A stretch of 64,000 nucleotides of DNA from Kosakonia radicincitans DSM 16656 (GCF_000280495.2 NZ_CP018016.1:2666001-2730000), one strand, 5' to 3'; positions 17,826 through 26,900 are shown, counted from the first letter of the stretch. Made by a program: numbers and translations. The notes: generated from the letters alone by a model not told the origin.

Positions 17826-18730
17826 GGCTGTCTCCGGCTTTGATTGAGGAAGTGTTCCAGCCAGGGCAGAAGCTGTTTCTTCCGGCTGACCATGTCCGGC
17901 ACGGAGCAGGGCGCCGCGTTGCCACTCTCCGGCCCGGCGAAATACAGTGTTGAAAAGTATTCACGGATATCAGTCACCATCAGCACGATAAGTCCGGCTC
18001 CGGTTGTCACCGCCATCTGCGCCATCGCATTTTGCAGTTCATCCAGTACGGGAGTGACCTGGCCTGGTGAACTCACCTCCAGTTGTGCGATACGCACATC
18101 CGTGCCGGCGAGCGAAAAGGTCTTAAGGTCTTTATGCAGAAGCTGTTCTGTGGACTGTCCGGTGATATCGGTTTTGGCTGCCAATAGCCCGCGGGCAAAC
18201 GCCTTACGTTTTACTCCCGACAGAACGCAGAGTTCAGTGGCTGTACGGATATCGTCTTCCGTCGTGGTGGGTGAGCGCAGATTAACGGTGTCGCTGAGCA
18301 GCGCGCCAAGAAGCAGGATGGCGTGAGTCGGGGGCATTGTGCGGCGCATTTCTGCATCCATCAGCAGCCAGAGTACTGTTGCGCTGCTGCCTGCCGGTTT
18401 TATCCAGACCTCCGGCGGCAGTTGCGTGACCAGACCGCCAAGCCGGTGATGGTCGATAATCCCGATGATATTGCTCTGGAGGAGATCAGCAGGCCCCTGT
18501 GCCGGTTCGGTAAAATCGACCAGCCATACCGGTTCACCTTTCAGTGGAATATCAAGCAGGGGCGGCAGGGAGAGCCCGGCAGCTTCAAAAATATAGCGTG
18601 TCTCAGGATTCGCTTCACCGGGCCGCCAGGCACGGGCAGGACGATTACACCGGTTGAGCCAGCCCGCCGTCACGGCTGCGGTGCAGACAGCGTCGCTGTC
18701 AGGGTTAAGATGACCAAAAACATTAATCAA
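17822..18730 (-). CDS. family II (Mn-dependent) inorganic pyrophosphatase / DHH phosphoesterase
   Basis: A DHH-family enzyme with the family II pyrophosphatase motif order: FGHLNPDSDAVC at the N-terminus, LVDFTE (VDHNE in typical members), DHHRLGG, then LLGALLSDTVNLRSPTTT, and the DHHA2 signature SRKKQLLPWLEHFL near the C-terminus. It should hydrolyse PPi to 2 Pi using Mn or Co. The usual VDHNE histidine is Phe here, which may alter the metal site. I place the start at TTG 18730 (302 aa; GGGGA 7 nt upstream), because the protein then begins MINVFGHLNPDSD like known members. A TTG at 18805 would add 25 unrelated residues. Enterobacteria normally rely on family I Ppa, so a family II enzyme is foreign in style. 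Confidence 0.8.
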   Translation of the reverse strand: MINVFGHLNPDSDAVCTAAVTAGWLNRCNRPARAWRPGEANPETRYIFEAAGLSLPPLLDIPLKGEPVWLVDFTEPAQGPADLLQSNIIGIIDHHRLGGLVTQLPPEVWIKPAGSSATVLWLLMDAEMRRTMPPTHAILLLGALLSDTVNLRSPTTTEDDIRTATELCVLSGVKRKAFARGLLAAKTDITGQSTEQLLHKDLKTFSLAGTDVRIAQLEVSSPGQVTPVLDELQNAMAQMAVTTGAGLIVLMVTDIREYFSTLYFAGPESGNAAPCSVPDMVSRKKQLLPWLEHFLNQSRRQP

Positions 18731-18927
18731 AGATGTATCCCCGTTAAGGGAAGTACACAGGCCGGAAGGATTTATCGACGGCCTGACATACCTCCTGAAA
18801 ATCAAGAGTCATATCAGGCGTCATCAGCCCCGGACGGGGCGGTTGGGAAAGGTGGAACGCCATCACCTTGCAGGCAGTATAGGTCAGAAGAACAAAGCTG
18901 TCAGCCACCATTTCGGCTGGTTAATAC

Positions 18928-18951
18928 TTAATTGCCACGGGTTCAACAGAC
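18928..18951 (+). repeat. solo IS3-family end remnant
   Basis: This 24-base segment matches 21 of 24 bases of the left terminal inverted repeat of the IS3-family element at 37787 (shared core GCCACGGGTT and AACAGAC). No transposase sequence accompanies it, so it reads as a leftover IS end upstream of the pyrophosphatase operon. Confidence 0.55.
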
Positions 18952-19089
18952 GGCTCAAATGTCACGCTGGGCTGATTTCAGTGCATCCCTGCAATTGTCG
19001 GGCGCGGCGCCATGTAATGTCAGGCTGCCGCCCCGGCTGTTTGATGACTGGTGGCCGTGACATTGCTCTGCAAAAGCTGAGCGGCCTTC

Positions 19090-20703
19090 TCACGCTACCA
19101 GAGGCGAGTGTTCGACAATCTTACCCGACTCCAGCTTAATGAGCCGATCCGCCAGATGGAAATAGCGATCGTCATGAGTAATGGCGATCACGGTTTTCCC
19201 CTCCGCTTTCAGCATTGGCAGCAACTCGAGATAGAAAACGGCCTTAAACTCCGGATCCTGGTCGGCAGCCCATTCATCGAACAGATAGATCGGGCGGTTC
19301 TCCAGCCAGCTCTGCAACAGGGCCAGTCTTTTACGCTGCCCCTGAGAGAGTGCGACGGTAGAGAAGCGCCCGTTGTTAAAGCTGACTTTATGCTTAAGTT
19401 TGAGCAGGTTAAGAAGATGCTCAACCTGTGACTGCGTCCGATCGGTGACGAACACAACATCATCAAAGAGAAAGAAATCGCTGAAAATCACTGAAAAGTG
19501 CTGACGCCAGTGCTGGAGATCGTCTGCCGCGACAGGGTTGCCATTCAGCCATAGCTGGCCGCTGTCAGCGGGGAAGATCCCCACCAGCAAGTTTGCCAGC
19601 GTGGTTTTACCGCTACCGTTGCCGCCAACGATAAAGACACGCTCCCCGGGCGTAAAGGTCAGGCTCAACGGGCCGAGGGAAAAACGTTCCCCATCTTCAC
19701 CCTGATACTGGTAGTGAATATTCTCCAGTGCCAGAGAGGTAAATGGTTCTGCCGCGTACGTTTTCGGGGAAATTTCCGGGCTTAATCCGGTGGTAAGTTG
19801 CTGGACCCGCTGCATTGCGATCCGGGCACCTGCGATGGCAGGCAGAGCAGAGAGGATGCCTTCCACCGGAACCACCATATACAGGAAGACCATGATATAG
19901 CCAGTCAACGTTCGGGTATCCAGTGCCAGCATGTCGCGCAGCCCGAAGAGTACGACTCCGATAAAGGCAAAAAACAGAATACTGCCCCAACTGCTGGCCA
20001 GACCGTACAGTGCGTACCCCCGGGTGCGCTCCCGGCATACGGCTTCAATGGTATGGGACAACTCACTGCCAACAAACTGCTGGCGGCGCATGGTATTGAG
20101 CCTGAACTCCCGTGCGCCATCGAACAATTTTTTACACTGCTGAATCAGCGTATCTTCCCGTTGACGCGACGTGCGCAACAGCCCCATTGCCGGGCCCTGA
20201 GCCGCACGATAGCCGAAACTTCCCAGCAGGATGGCAACGATAGCCAGCAACAGAACGCTCGGCGACAGGCTGCCAAGGTAGATGAGGCAGCCAGCGATCA
20301 CTGCACCATAGATACAAAGGTTAGGCAGGCTAACAAAAAAGACTACCAGCGTATCGAGATCCTGCGTCAATGCCGATAACGCTTTCGCCATTCCGGCTTT
20401 TTCCAGCTGCAGCCAACTGGTTTCACTGATGTTCCGGACCAGTTGTTTACGCAGTCGGGCTTTCACCTTTTGGCCCAGCGACATAAATGTCGTTTGAGAG
20501 ATAACCCGGCTGGCCAGCATCAGCAGGGTCAGCAGGGCGAAGTCGACACCGGGGCTGAACCAGGCGGCGGACAGAGGCTGGTTAAGGCTGTGGTTAATCA
20601 TTGCCAGCAGCGTAGCATTACAAAAACCGCTGATCAGCCCAGCGATCGTGGCGAGGATAAGCCAGCCTCGAACCATCCTGAAGACCATTATCAATACCGA
20701 CAT
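19090..20703 (-). CDS. YojI/PvdE-type (cyclic peptide export) ABC transporter
   Basis: A 537-residue fused permease-ATPase half-transporter of the inner membrane. About six TM helices fill residues 1-300. The ATPase domain has Walker A VGGNGSGKTTL (about 365), a signature variant LSQGQRKRLAL instead of LSGGQ, and Walker B IYLFDEWAADQDP with the catalytic Glu. DEWAADQDP is characteristic of the YojI/SyrD/PvdE exporters of peptides, microcins and siderophore precursors. ATG 20703 was chosen because AAGGA lies 6 nt before it. It follows the fhuB-like gene by 29 nt. It may export a siderophore or return the stripped carrier; it is not an importer ATPase. Confidence 0.87.
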   Translation of the reverse strand: MSVLIMVFRMVRGWLILATIAGLISGFCNATLLAMINHSLNQPLSAAWFSPGVDFALLTLLMLASRVISQTTFMSLGQKVKARLRKQLVRNISETSWLQLEKAGMAKALSALTQDLDTLVVFFVSLPNLCIYGAVIAGCLIYLGSLSPSVLLLAIVAILLGSFGYRAAQGPAMGLLRTSRQREDTLIQQCKKLFDGAREFRLNTMRRQQFVGSELSHTIEAVCRERTRGYALYGLASSWGSILFFAFIGVVLFGLRDMLALDTRTLTGYIMVFLYMVVPVEGILSALPAIAGARIAMQRVQQLTTGLSPEISPKTYAAEPFTSLALENIHYQYQGEDGERFSLGPLSLTFTPGERVFIVGGNGSGKTTLANLLVGIFPADSGQLWLNGNPVAADDLQHWRQHFSVIFSDFFLFDDVVFVTDRTQSQVEHLLNLLKLKHKVSFNNGRFSTVALSQGQRKRLALLQSWLENRPIYLFDEWAADQDPEFKAVFYLELLPMLKAEGKTVIAITHDDRYFHLADRLIKLESGKIVEHSPLVA

Positions 20704-20732
20704 CTGTATTCCTTTCACTTTATGCACATTCT

Positions 20733-22706
20733 TTATTCAGCCTGCCGGGATACTTTGCCCCGCAGCAGTGGCCATATCAGCAACGGGACACCAATCAGCG
20801 AGGCGACCAGCCCTACAGGCAACTGACGTGGATAGAGGCCATTGCGCCCAATCCAGTCAGCAAACGTCATGATGGTGGCGGCCAGCAGGGCTGCGGCATA
20901 CAGCTGCGAGAGCGGCGTTTTGGCACCGAGCCTGCGCGCCAGATGTGGGCCCAACAGGCCAATGAACGATACCGGTCCCACCAGTAATGTCGCCAGTCCG
21001 GTCATTACGGCGGCCAGGCTCAATACAGCAACCCGCGCCAGCGGCAAAGAGACACCGAGCGAACCGGCAATACTGCCCATTGGCAACAGCAGCAGCCAGC
21101 GGCGAAATAGCGGAACCACGGCCAGTAATAGCAGCGTTGAGGCAAAGAGGATCTCTGCCAGCGGCGCGCTGATGTAGTAGGTGCTGCCGGTCATGAGCGG
21201 CAGCAACATGGCGCTTGCCGTGAGATTATTGAGCATCACCAGGCTGACGGTGGCCTGACACAAGGCATTCAGCGCCAGTCCATTGAGCAAGACTCGCTGC
21301 GGGTTAAACGCTCCGCGACGGCTATTCCACAGCGTCAGCAGCAGACTGAGCGTTGCCCCACTCAGGCTGCTCAGCAGCAGCCCGCCGCTGCTGGCGGGGA
21401 AAAGCACAACCCATGCCATGACGCCCATGGCGGCACCGCCTCCAATACCCAGTACCTCCGGGCTGGCCAACGGATTACCGCTGACCCGCTGCATCAGTAC
21501 GCCAGCGCCAGCTAACAGTGCACCAGCGCTGAGCGCCGCCAGCAGTCTCGGCACCCGCAGCGGCAGCAGATGGGCGAGTTCGTCCGGGCTGGCCCAACTC
21601 CACTGCTGCAGGCCGTGGCCCGTATAGAGCGACACCACCACCGCCAGCAGGAAAAGGGTGCCGGACACCCAGAACAATGCGGCGCCGGCGGTTACTGGAG
21701 CCGCGGGTTCCGGCGCAGTTACTGGAGACGTTCCCGATCTGGAGAAGCGCGCCAGCAACATCAGCAGCGGGCCGCCCGTCACCGCCGTGAGCATACCGAC
21801 GGGCAGTAGCTGGCCATTCGCCAGCGAGACCCGCGCGACACACTGATCGGTAAACCACAGCAACCCGGCCCCCATAAGTGCCGTATGTAGCAGCATCTGG
21901 CGTGATGTTCGCGCGCCGCCGAAGCGGGCCAGATGGGGCGCTGCCAGGCCGAGAAAGCCGATCACGCCAACAGCATTGATGGTGAAGGCGCTCATGACCA
22001 GCGCCAGCAGAACCGCCATACTCCGTATGCGCAGCGCTGAGGCGCCAAGGCTATTGACCATCGTTTCCGGCAGTTGCAGTAGCGTTAGCGGCCGGAGCAT
22101 CAGAAGCAGAACGGCAAAAGCGGCGGTCAGGGGGAGCAAAAGATCGCGCAGCGGCTGGCTACTCTCAACCGCCAGCGAGCCACCGCCCCACATTAATACC
22201 TGCAGCAGAAAGCGATCGTTGATGATGGCGATAAGCAGGGTGAGCGCTCCGCACCACAGGTTAATCATCATCCCCGCCTGTACCATCACCAGAGGAGACA
22301 GACGCTGCCGCCAGCTCAGCAGTATGACGGCCAGCAACGCCGCAAGCTCGCCGGTTATCGCCAGGGCAGGGCGGGCACTGGCGAGCAGTGCCGGAAACCA
22401 CAGCGAAGCGAGCCCCATTGCCAGTGTGGCACCCGCTGTCATACCGAGGGTGATGGGTTCCGCCAGCGGGTTACGTAAGGCGCGCTGCATCAGCCAGCCA
22501 CAAACGCCCAGTGTAGCGCCTGTAAGCAGCGCCATTCCCTGCCGGGGGAACCACATGCTGCGCAAAATAATGGCCGATGAAGAGGGGGACGTTGTCCCGA
22601 AGAGCGCACTGAATCCGCCCTGGCGGTGGAGTTCTGACAGGGCCATCAGCGCGGCAGTGAGCCACAGCAACAAAATCAGCGCCCAGCCACGGCGAGTATT
22701 ACTCAT
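20733..22706 (-). CDS. FhuB-like fused iron-siderophore permease
   Basis: A 657-residue protein made of two FecCD-type permease halves, the arrangement typical of FhuB (660 aa in E. coli). Each half has about ten TM segments and its own copy of the cytoplasmic ATPase-docking motif (GFLGLAAPHLARFGG about residue 253, GLLGPHLARRLGA about 590). It should form the inner-membrane channel for a ferric siderophore, taking it from the FhuD-like protein encoded just upstream (8-nt overlap). The ATPase partner FhuC is missing from the operon. Confidence 0.93.
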   Translation of the reverse strand: MSNTRRGWALILLLWLTAALMALSELHRQGGFSALFGTTSPSSSAIILRSMWFPRQGMALLTGATLGVCGWLMQRALRNPLAEPITLGMTAGATLAMGLASLWFPALLASARPALAITGELAALLAVILLSWRQRLSPLVMVQAGMMINLWCGALTLLIAIINDRFLLQVLMWGGGSLAVESSQPLRDLLLPLTAAFAVLLLMLRPLTLLQLPETMVNSLGASALRIRSMAVLLALVMSAFTINAVGVIGFLGLAAPHLARFGGARTSRQMLLHTALMGAGLLWFTDQCVARVSLANGQLLPVGMLTAVTGGPLLMLLARFSRSGTSPVTAPEPAAPVTAGAALFWVSGTLFLLAVVVSLYTGHGLQQWSWASPDELAHLLPLRVPRLLAALSAGALLAGAGVLMQRVSGNPLASPEVLGIGGGAAMGVMAWVVLFPASSGGLLLSSLSGATLSLLLTLWNSRRGAFNPQRVLLNGLALNALCQATVSLVMLNNLTASAMLLPLMTGSTYYISAPLAEILFASTLLLLAVVPLFRRWLLLLPMGSIAGSLGVSLPLARVAVLSLAAVMTGLATLLVGPVSFIGLLGPHLARRLGAKTPLSQLYAAALLAATIMTFADWIGRNGLYPRQLPVGLVASLIGVPLLIWPLLRGKVSRQAE

Positions 22707-23565
22707 TACACCACGCCTCTATTCTGTCATTCAGGAGCGTCGCGAAGCGCCCGGCCGTGATCAGTGCGCCAGTATCGCTGAACTGCGTGTTCAGCAGATT
22801 CAGGTTTTGCGGACGCGTCAGAGGCAACTGCTGCCACAGGGGACTCTGACGCCAACGTTGCATCGCGTCGCGCTGCTCTTCTGGCACAAACAGCAGTAGT
22901 TTGGCAGGCGTATCGGCTATGCGGGTCAGCTCGACCAGTACGCTTCCTTCTGCCCCCGGACTGCCGCGCCAGGCATTGCGCAACCCGCAGGCGCTCAGCA
23001 CGTTGCCGGGCAGGCTGTCGACGGTGCAGAGCCGCAAATGCAGTGTGTCAACGGCACTGCCGAGAAAGACCGGCAGCTTCACCTCGCGCCCCTGCCGCGC
23101 GATGCGATTGAGCGTTTGCTGCAACTGTTCAATCAGGGTGGAGGCCTGCTGTTGGCGATCAAATTTTGCGCCAAGCTCCCGGGTAGCGGTGATAAATCCC
23201 GCCAGGGTATGCGTCGGGAGCGTGAGCGTGGGGGCGATCTTTTCCAGCGTGGGTTTCAGCAATGCGTGCTGCGGCGTTATGACGATCATATCCGGTCTGA
23301 GCGCCCACAGCGTCTCCAGGTTTGGCTGAAAGAGCAGCCCAAGATCCACGACGTCCTCCGGCAATGGGGGCGCCGGGATCAGCTTGCGGTACCACGCCGG
23401 TGCGGCAACCGCCGTCGGCGTGATGCCCAGAGCCAGCAGCATCTCCGTCAATCCCCAGTCCAGCACCGCCAGCCTCGGCGGTGTTGAGGATCTCCCCGCC
23501 CAACTCATGAGCGGGGTGAGCAACGAGGCCCGCAGCAGCTTTCGCCGGGATAACATCGTTACCAT
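22699..23565 (-). CDS. FhuD-like periplasmic iron-siderophore-binding protein
   Basis: A 288-residue cluster III substrate-binding protein. The N-terminus MLSRRKLLRASLLTPLMSW is a twin-arginine-like signal, as in E. coli FhuD. It is followed by RLAVLDWGLTEMLLALGITPTAVAAP and LGLLFQPNLETLWALRPDMIVIT, which are classical FhuD-family strands. It binds a hydroxamate-type ferric siderophore in the periplasm. The gene overlaps the receptor gene by 7 nt and the fhuB-like gene by 8 nt. The start could also be the internal ATG four codons on (23556). Confidence 0.9.
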   Translation of the reverse strand: MVTMLSRRKLLRASLLTPLMSWAGRSSTPPRLAVLDWGLTEMLLALGITPTAVAAPAWYRKLIPAPPLPEDVVDLGLLFQPNLETLWALRPDMIVITPQHALLKPTLEKIAPTLTLPTHTLAGFITATRELGAKFDRQQQASTLIEQLQQTLNRIARQGREVKLPVFLGSAVDTLHLRLCTVDSLPGNVLSACGLRNAWRGSPGAEGSVLVELTRIADTPAKLLLFVPEEQRDAMQRWRQSPLWQQLPLTRPQNLNLLNTQFSDTGALITAGRFATLLNDRIEAWCNE

Positions 23566-25691
23566 GCGTAGCTCACCGTCGCGACGTACTGACGTTTAAG
23601 CGCGTATTCGCAGCCGAGGTTATTGCATGAAGCGATATAGGTTTTGTTGCCGATATTGTCCGCGTTGAGCGCCAACTGCCACTGGCGCCACTGATAGGCG
23701 ACCCGGGCGTCGTAGACAGTAGCCGCCGGGACTTTCAGGGTGTTGCTGGTATTCGCATAACTGGTGCCCATATAGCGCACTCCTCCGCCAACCGAGAAGC
23801 CATCAAGCGCCCCGTTAAAGGCGTACTGGCTCCACAGTTTCGCCGTATTGCGGGATACCCCCACCGGGTGTTTGCCCTGAGTTCCGTCATTAGCGCTGCG
23901 GACCGTCTGGCTAATCAGGTTCCAGGAGCCCAGAACCGTCCAGGCCGGAGTAATATTGATGCGACCATCCAACTCAAGCCCCTGGGAACGTACCTCTCCG
24001 GTCTGGATGCTAAAGCCCGGATGGTCCGTGTCGGTGGTGGCCATGTTGGTTTCGCGCAGATTGTAGAGGGCAACGGTGAACAGCGCATCCAGTCCCACAG
24101 GATCGTATTTCAGGCCGATCTCACTCTGTTTCCCGCGGGTCGGTTTAAACGGATGACCGTTGTAATCATTGCTGCTGCTGGGAACGAATGAGGTGGAGTA
24201 GCTGATATAGGGGGCAAGCCCATTATCAAAGTGGTAGAGCAGACCGGCGCGTCCGGTAGTGACATAGTCATTGCGCTCCGTACGGCTGTCGCTTAGCAGA
24301 TCGATATTTTTGGTTTTGGCATCGTCATAGCGGCCAGCAAGACTCAGGATCCAGTTATTCAGCTCCATCTGATCCTGCAGATATAAACCGGTCTGGTCGA
24401 GAGTATTGTGCGTACTGCTGGTATAAGGCGTGTCGTCTACCGCTGTGTTGTAGTCCGGATCCAGATAGTTGATGGAGCCGGCGTCACCGTACCCCGAGCG
24501 GCTGCGCACTGAGGTATGTATCCGATCGATACCGGCCAGCAGGGTGTGCTGCACCGGCCCGCTCTGCAGATGAAACTCCGCCTGGTTATCCATCGCGAAG
24601 TTAGACATCGTCTCTTTGATGTTCATTGTGGCGCGATCGACCAGCGGCGCATCCGCGCGAATGCCCAGGGGATAAACCATCCGATAGCGACCGGTACTGC
24701 TGAGATAACGCACATTCTGCCGGAAGGTGACAATATCGTTGAAATCGTGGCGGAACTGGTAGCCCACGCTACCCTGCTCGCGTTGATACTTATCGTAGCC
24801 GGGTTGACCAATGTAGGTGCCCGTGGAGATTTTACCGAACGGATTGTGCGTCAACGTGCCGGAGGTGGGCATCTGGTTGTAGAAGCCGCTGTCCGGATCT
24901 TTACGCAACTGAGACAGGAGCGTCAGCGAGGTTTGCGCATCCGGCTGCCAGGTGAAGGAAGGCGCGATGTCATAGTGTTGATAGCGGGTATGCGCCACCT
25001 GGGTTTCGGTGTCGAAGAAAGTTCCGGCGACGCGGCCGAGCAACGTTTGAGAATCATTGAGTGCGCCGGTTGTGTCGAAACCCGTGCCAAACTGATTGTG
25101 ATTGCCGCTGCTGACGTAAATCTGGCCCGCTGGCGTGGCCTGCGGCGTTTTGCTCACCATGTTAACGATGCCGCCGGGATTCGCCTGACCGTACAGCACG
25201 GACGAGGGACCTTTTACCACCTCAATGCGTGACAGCAGGAACGGATCCCAGGCGGGACGGCTCCACCAGGCTTCTCTGGGCAGGCGCAGGCCATCGAGAT
25301 ATTCATCCGCTTCGAAACCGCGCACGATGATCGTGTCAAAGCGTGTATCAGCACCTGAGTTCTCCGAAGTAACGCCAGAGACATAGCGCAGCGCTTGCGG
25401 AATATTTCTGGCGGCGTGCGTAGCAATCTCAGCCTGAGTCACGACGGAAATACTTTGCGAAGTACGGCTGATGGGCTGACTGGATTTGGTGGCTGCTGCG
25501 GCATTATGTGCCACCAGCGTACTCTCATCCTCTTCGCCCTGAGAGGCGGCGGCACTGACCACCAGCGTCTCTTCTTTTGTGTTACTCTTCCCGAGGTCTG
25601 CAGTAAAAGCATGCCCGCTGTATCCTGCAATGATGCTTAACACCATCACTTTCAATGAGTTATCCCTAAATAAATGACCTGTGTGTTTCAT
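23559..25691 (-). CDS. TonB-dependent siderophore receptor, FhuA/FoxA type
   Basis: A 710-residue outer-membrane receptor. The signal sequence covers roughly residues 1-31 (to GHAFTA). A TonB-box-like EETLVVSA is followed by the plug domain (ISVVTQAEIATHAARNIPQALRYV, RIEVVKGPSSVLYGQANPGGIVNMVSK) and a 22-strand barrel ending in ATVSYAW with the terminal aromatic residue. The pattern belongs to the ferrichrome/ferrioxamine receptor group. ATG 25691 was chosen: it is followed by a normal signal peptide, whereas a longer frame to 25829 would read through the Fur-box-like promoter region. First gene of the operon receptor-fhuD-fhuB-exporter. Confidence 0.92.
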   Translation of the reverse strand: MKHTGHLFRDNSLKVMVLSIIAGYSGHAFTADLGKSNTKEETLVVSAAASQGEEDESTLVAHNAAAATKSSQPISRTSQSISVVTQAEIATHAARNIPQALRYVSGVTSENSGADTRFDTIIVRGFEADEYLDGLRLPREAWWSRPAWDPFLLSRIEVVKGPSSVLYGQANPGGIVNMVSKTPQATPAGQIYVSSGNHNQFGTGFDTTGALNDSQTLLGRVAGTFFDTETQVAHTRYQHYDIAPSFTWQPDAQTSLTLLSQLRKDPDSGFYNQMPTSGTLTHNPFGKISTGTYIGQPGYDKYQREQGSVGYQFRHDFNDIVTFRQNVRYLSSTGRYRMVYPLGIRADAPLVDRATMNIKETMSNFAMDNQAEFHLQSGPVQHTLLAGIDRIHTSVRSRSGYGDAGSINYLDPDYNTAVDDTPYTSSTHNTLDQTGLYLQDQMELNNWILSLAGRYDDAKTKNIDLLSDSRTERNDYVTTGRAGLLYHFDNGLAPYISYSTSFVPSSSNDYNGHPFKPTRGKQSEIGLKYDPVGLDALFTVALYNLRETNMATTDTDHPGFSIQTGEVRSQGLELDGRINITPAWTVLGSWNLISQTVRSANDGTQGKHPVGVSRNTAKLWSQYAFNGALDGFSVGGGVRYMGTSYANTSNTLKVPAATVYDARVAYQWRQWQLALNADNIGNKTYIASCNNLGCEYALKRQYVATVSYAW

Positions 25692-25720
25692 AGCACTTCC
25701 GCTTGTTATTAGAATTGAAT

Positions 25721-25739
25721 GGAAATGATAATTATTCAA
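25721..25739 (-). promoter_or_regulatory. Fur-box-like site upstream of the siderophore receptor
   Basis: GGAAATGATAATTATTCAA matches 13 of 19 positions of the Fur consensus, including an unbroken AATGATAAT core. It lies 30 bp before the receptor ATG, inside the expected promoter, so iron-dependent repression of the operon is likely. No binding data can be inferred beyond the match. Confidence 0.65.
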
Positions 25740-25871
25740 CTTCAAAAGAGAAGCGGAAGCATGGCAGAATGGCGTAACTAAAGGCAAGAGTGTTGTCAGG
25801 CAGACAAAGCTTGTCTTCCTAATCAGCAATCAGGATGAAAAATGGTTTGAATCGGACAAAGGGCATGGCAG

Positions 25872-26615
25872 ATGACATTTCAGCACGGCATTGATGGTAT
25901 TCGCCAGTTGCAGTACGACAAGGGCGGTGAAGAGCCCGTCCACCAGCATCCCCAGGGGCAGCTTATCTGGGCTCGGCGCGGTGTGGCAAAAATTATTACG
26001 CCGCAGCATATCTGGCTGCTGTCACCGGGAAGAGCAATCTGGATACCTGGCGGGACTCCGCACGGGCTGCAGGCCATTGATAATGTGGTCACGCAAAATA
26101 TCTATTTTAATCCCGCTTTTTCGCAACGCCAGCCAGGCCAGTGCCGGGGAGGCCGCGTGACGCAGTTACTTGATGCGCTGCTGGATGCCGGGCTGGAGGC
26201 ATCGCTCTCCGCTGAACGCACCGGGCTAATTTATGGGCTATTGAGCGACGAATTCCGCCGTTTAGCGCCGCTGGAACTCTGTCATATCACGCTGCCAGCT
26301 GACCGCCGGTTGCGGCAAGTGTGCGATATCCTCTGCCGCGAGCTCGATCACGGAGAAACGCTTGCCTGGTGGGGGAAGAAGGTCGGGGCCAGCGAGCGTA
26401 CGCTGGCGCGACTGTTCCGGGAAGAAACGCGCCTGAGTTTCTCCGAATGGAAGCATCAGCTGCGGCTGATGGAAGCCGTATGTAATCTGGCTCGCGGCAG
26501 CGCGGTGACGCAGCTTGCGAGCGATCTGGGATATGCCAGCCCCAGCGCGTTTATTGCCATGTTTCGTAAAAAACTGGGCGTATCACCGCAGCGGTATCTG
26601 CAGGCGGTACGCTAA
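25872..26615 (+). CDS. AraC-family regulator with N-terminal cupin
   Basis: A 247-residue NimR/YeaM-like AraC regulator. The N-terminal cupin (PVHQHPQGQLIWARRG, LSPGRAIWIPGGTPHGL) is a small-molecule sensor, and the two C-terminal HTH motifs lie at about residues 160-245 (VGASERTLARLFREETRLSFSEW, ASDLGYASPSAFIAMFRKKLGVSPQRYL). It is divergent from the siderophore operon with the Fur-box-like site between them. It may activate the operon when the siderophore is present, although this subfamily more often controls efflux genes. Confidence 0.86.
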   Translation: MTFQHGIDGIRQLQYDKGGEEPVHQHPQGQLIWARRGVAKIITPQHIWLLSPGRAIWIPGGTPHGLQAIDNVVTQNIYFNPAFSQRQPGQCRGGRVTQLLDALLDAGLEASLSAERTGLIYGLLSDEFRRLAPLELCHITLPADRRLRQVCDILCRELDHGETLAWWGKKVGASERTLARLFREETRLSFSEWKHQLRLMEAVCNLARGSAVTQLASDLGYASPSAFIAMFRKKLGVSPQRYLQAVR

Positions 26616-26731
26616 GCATCAGCTAGCTATGTCCGGAAACCCGCGTCTGTAACTTTTGCAGTCCCTTGCAATCCGGCTAACTCAACGTTTGCTCCTCGCT
26701 CCTGACCGCTTTATTTCTGTCGCCTGCACGT

Positions 26732-26764
26732 AAAAAGAGTTTGCCGTTTACCACAGCAAACTCT
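26732..26764 (-). terminator. Rho-independent terminator of the cytochrome bd operon
   Basis: Read on the minus strand, AGAGTTTGC and GCAAACTCT form a 9-bp stem (26736-26744 and 26756-26764) followed by TTTTT. It starts 8 nt after the DUF2474 gene stop. Confidence 0.85.
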
Positions 26765-26771
26765 GCGCACA

Positions 26772-26900
26772 TCAGTGGGATTTAAACCCGGCCGCCGACA
26801 TCAGCAGGCGGAACACCATACTCACGGCGGCCAGCGCCAGCACGCTGCCGCCCCAAATCAGTACCAGCCACATCAGGCGGTTGAAAAACGAGTGTTTCAT
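26772..26900 (-). CDS. DUF2474 small subunit of the cytochrome bd oxidase
   Basis: A 42-residue single-TM protein (MKHSFFNRLMWLVLIWGGS, hydrophobic to about residue 35). DUF2474 proteins are encoded after cioB/cydB of cyanide-insensitive-type bd oxidases and probably play the part CydX plays in E. coli. I used the second ATG (26900), whose A is shared with the end of cydB. Too short for many gene finders, but both position and pattern fit. Confidence 0.8.
   Translation of the reverse strand: MKHSFFNRLMWLVLIWGGSVLALAAVSMVFRLLMSAAGFKSH

Noticed and set aside
18731..18805. TTG 18805 as pyrophosphatase start, and the AGGAGG-T-ATG at about 18,790
   Set aside because: The extension does not resemble the family, and the ATG after AGGAGG is out of frame, too close, and stops after five codons.
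18323..18931. 202-codon plus-strand frame over the pyrophosphatase gene
   Set aside because: Antisense to the DHH motifs and compositionally a shadow; no homology pattern.
21976..22899. 307-codon plus-strand frame opposite the fhuB-like and fhuD-like genes
   Set aside because: It spans the junction of two well-supported minus-strand genes, and its low-complexity Ser/Arg/Ala sequence is typical of a complementary frame.
25692..25829. N-terminal extension of the TonB receptor to 25829
   Set aside because: It would translate the Fur-box-like promoter and bury the signal peptide; ATG 25691 gives a normal exported protein.
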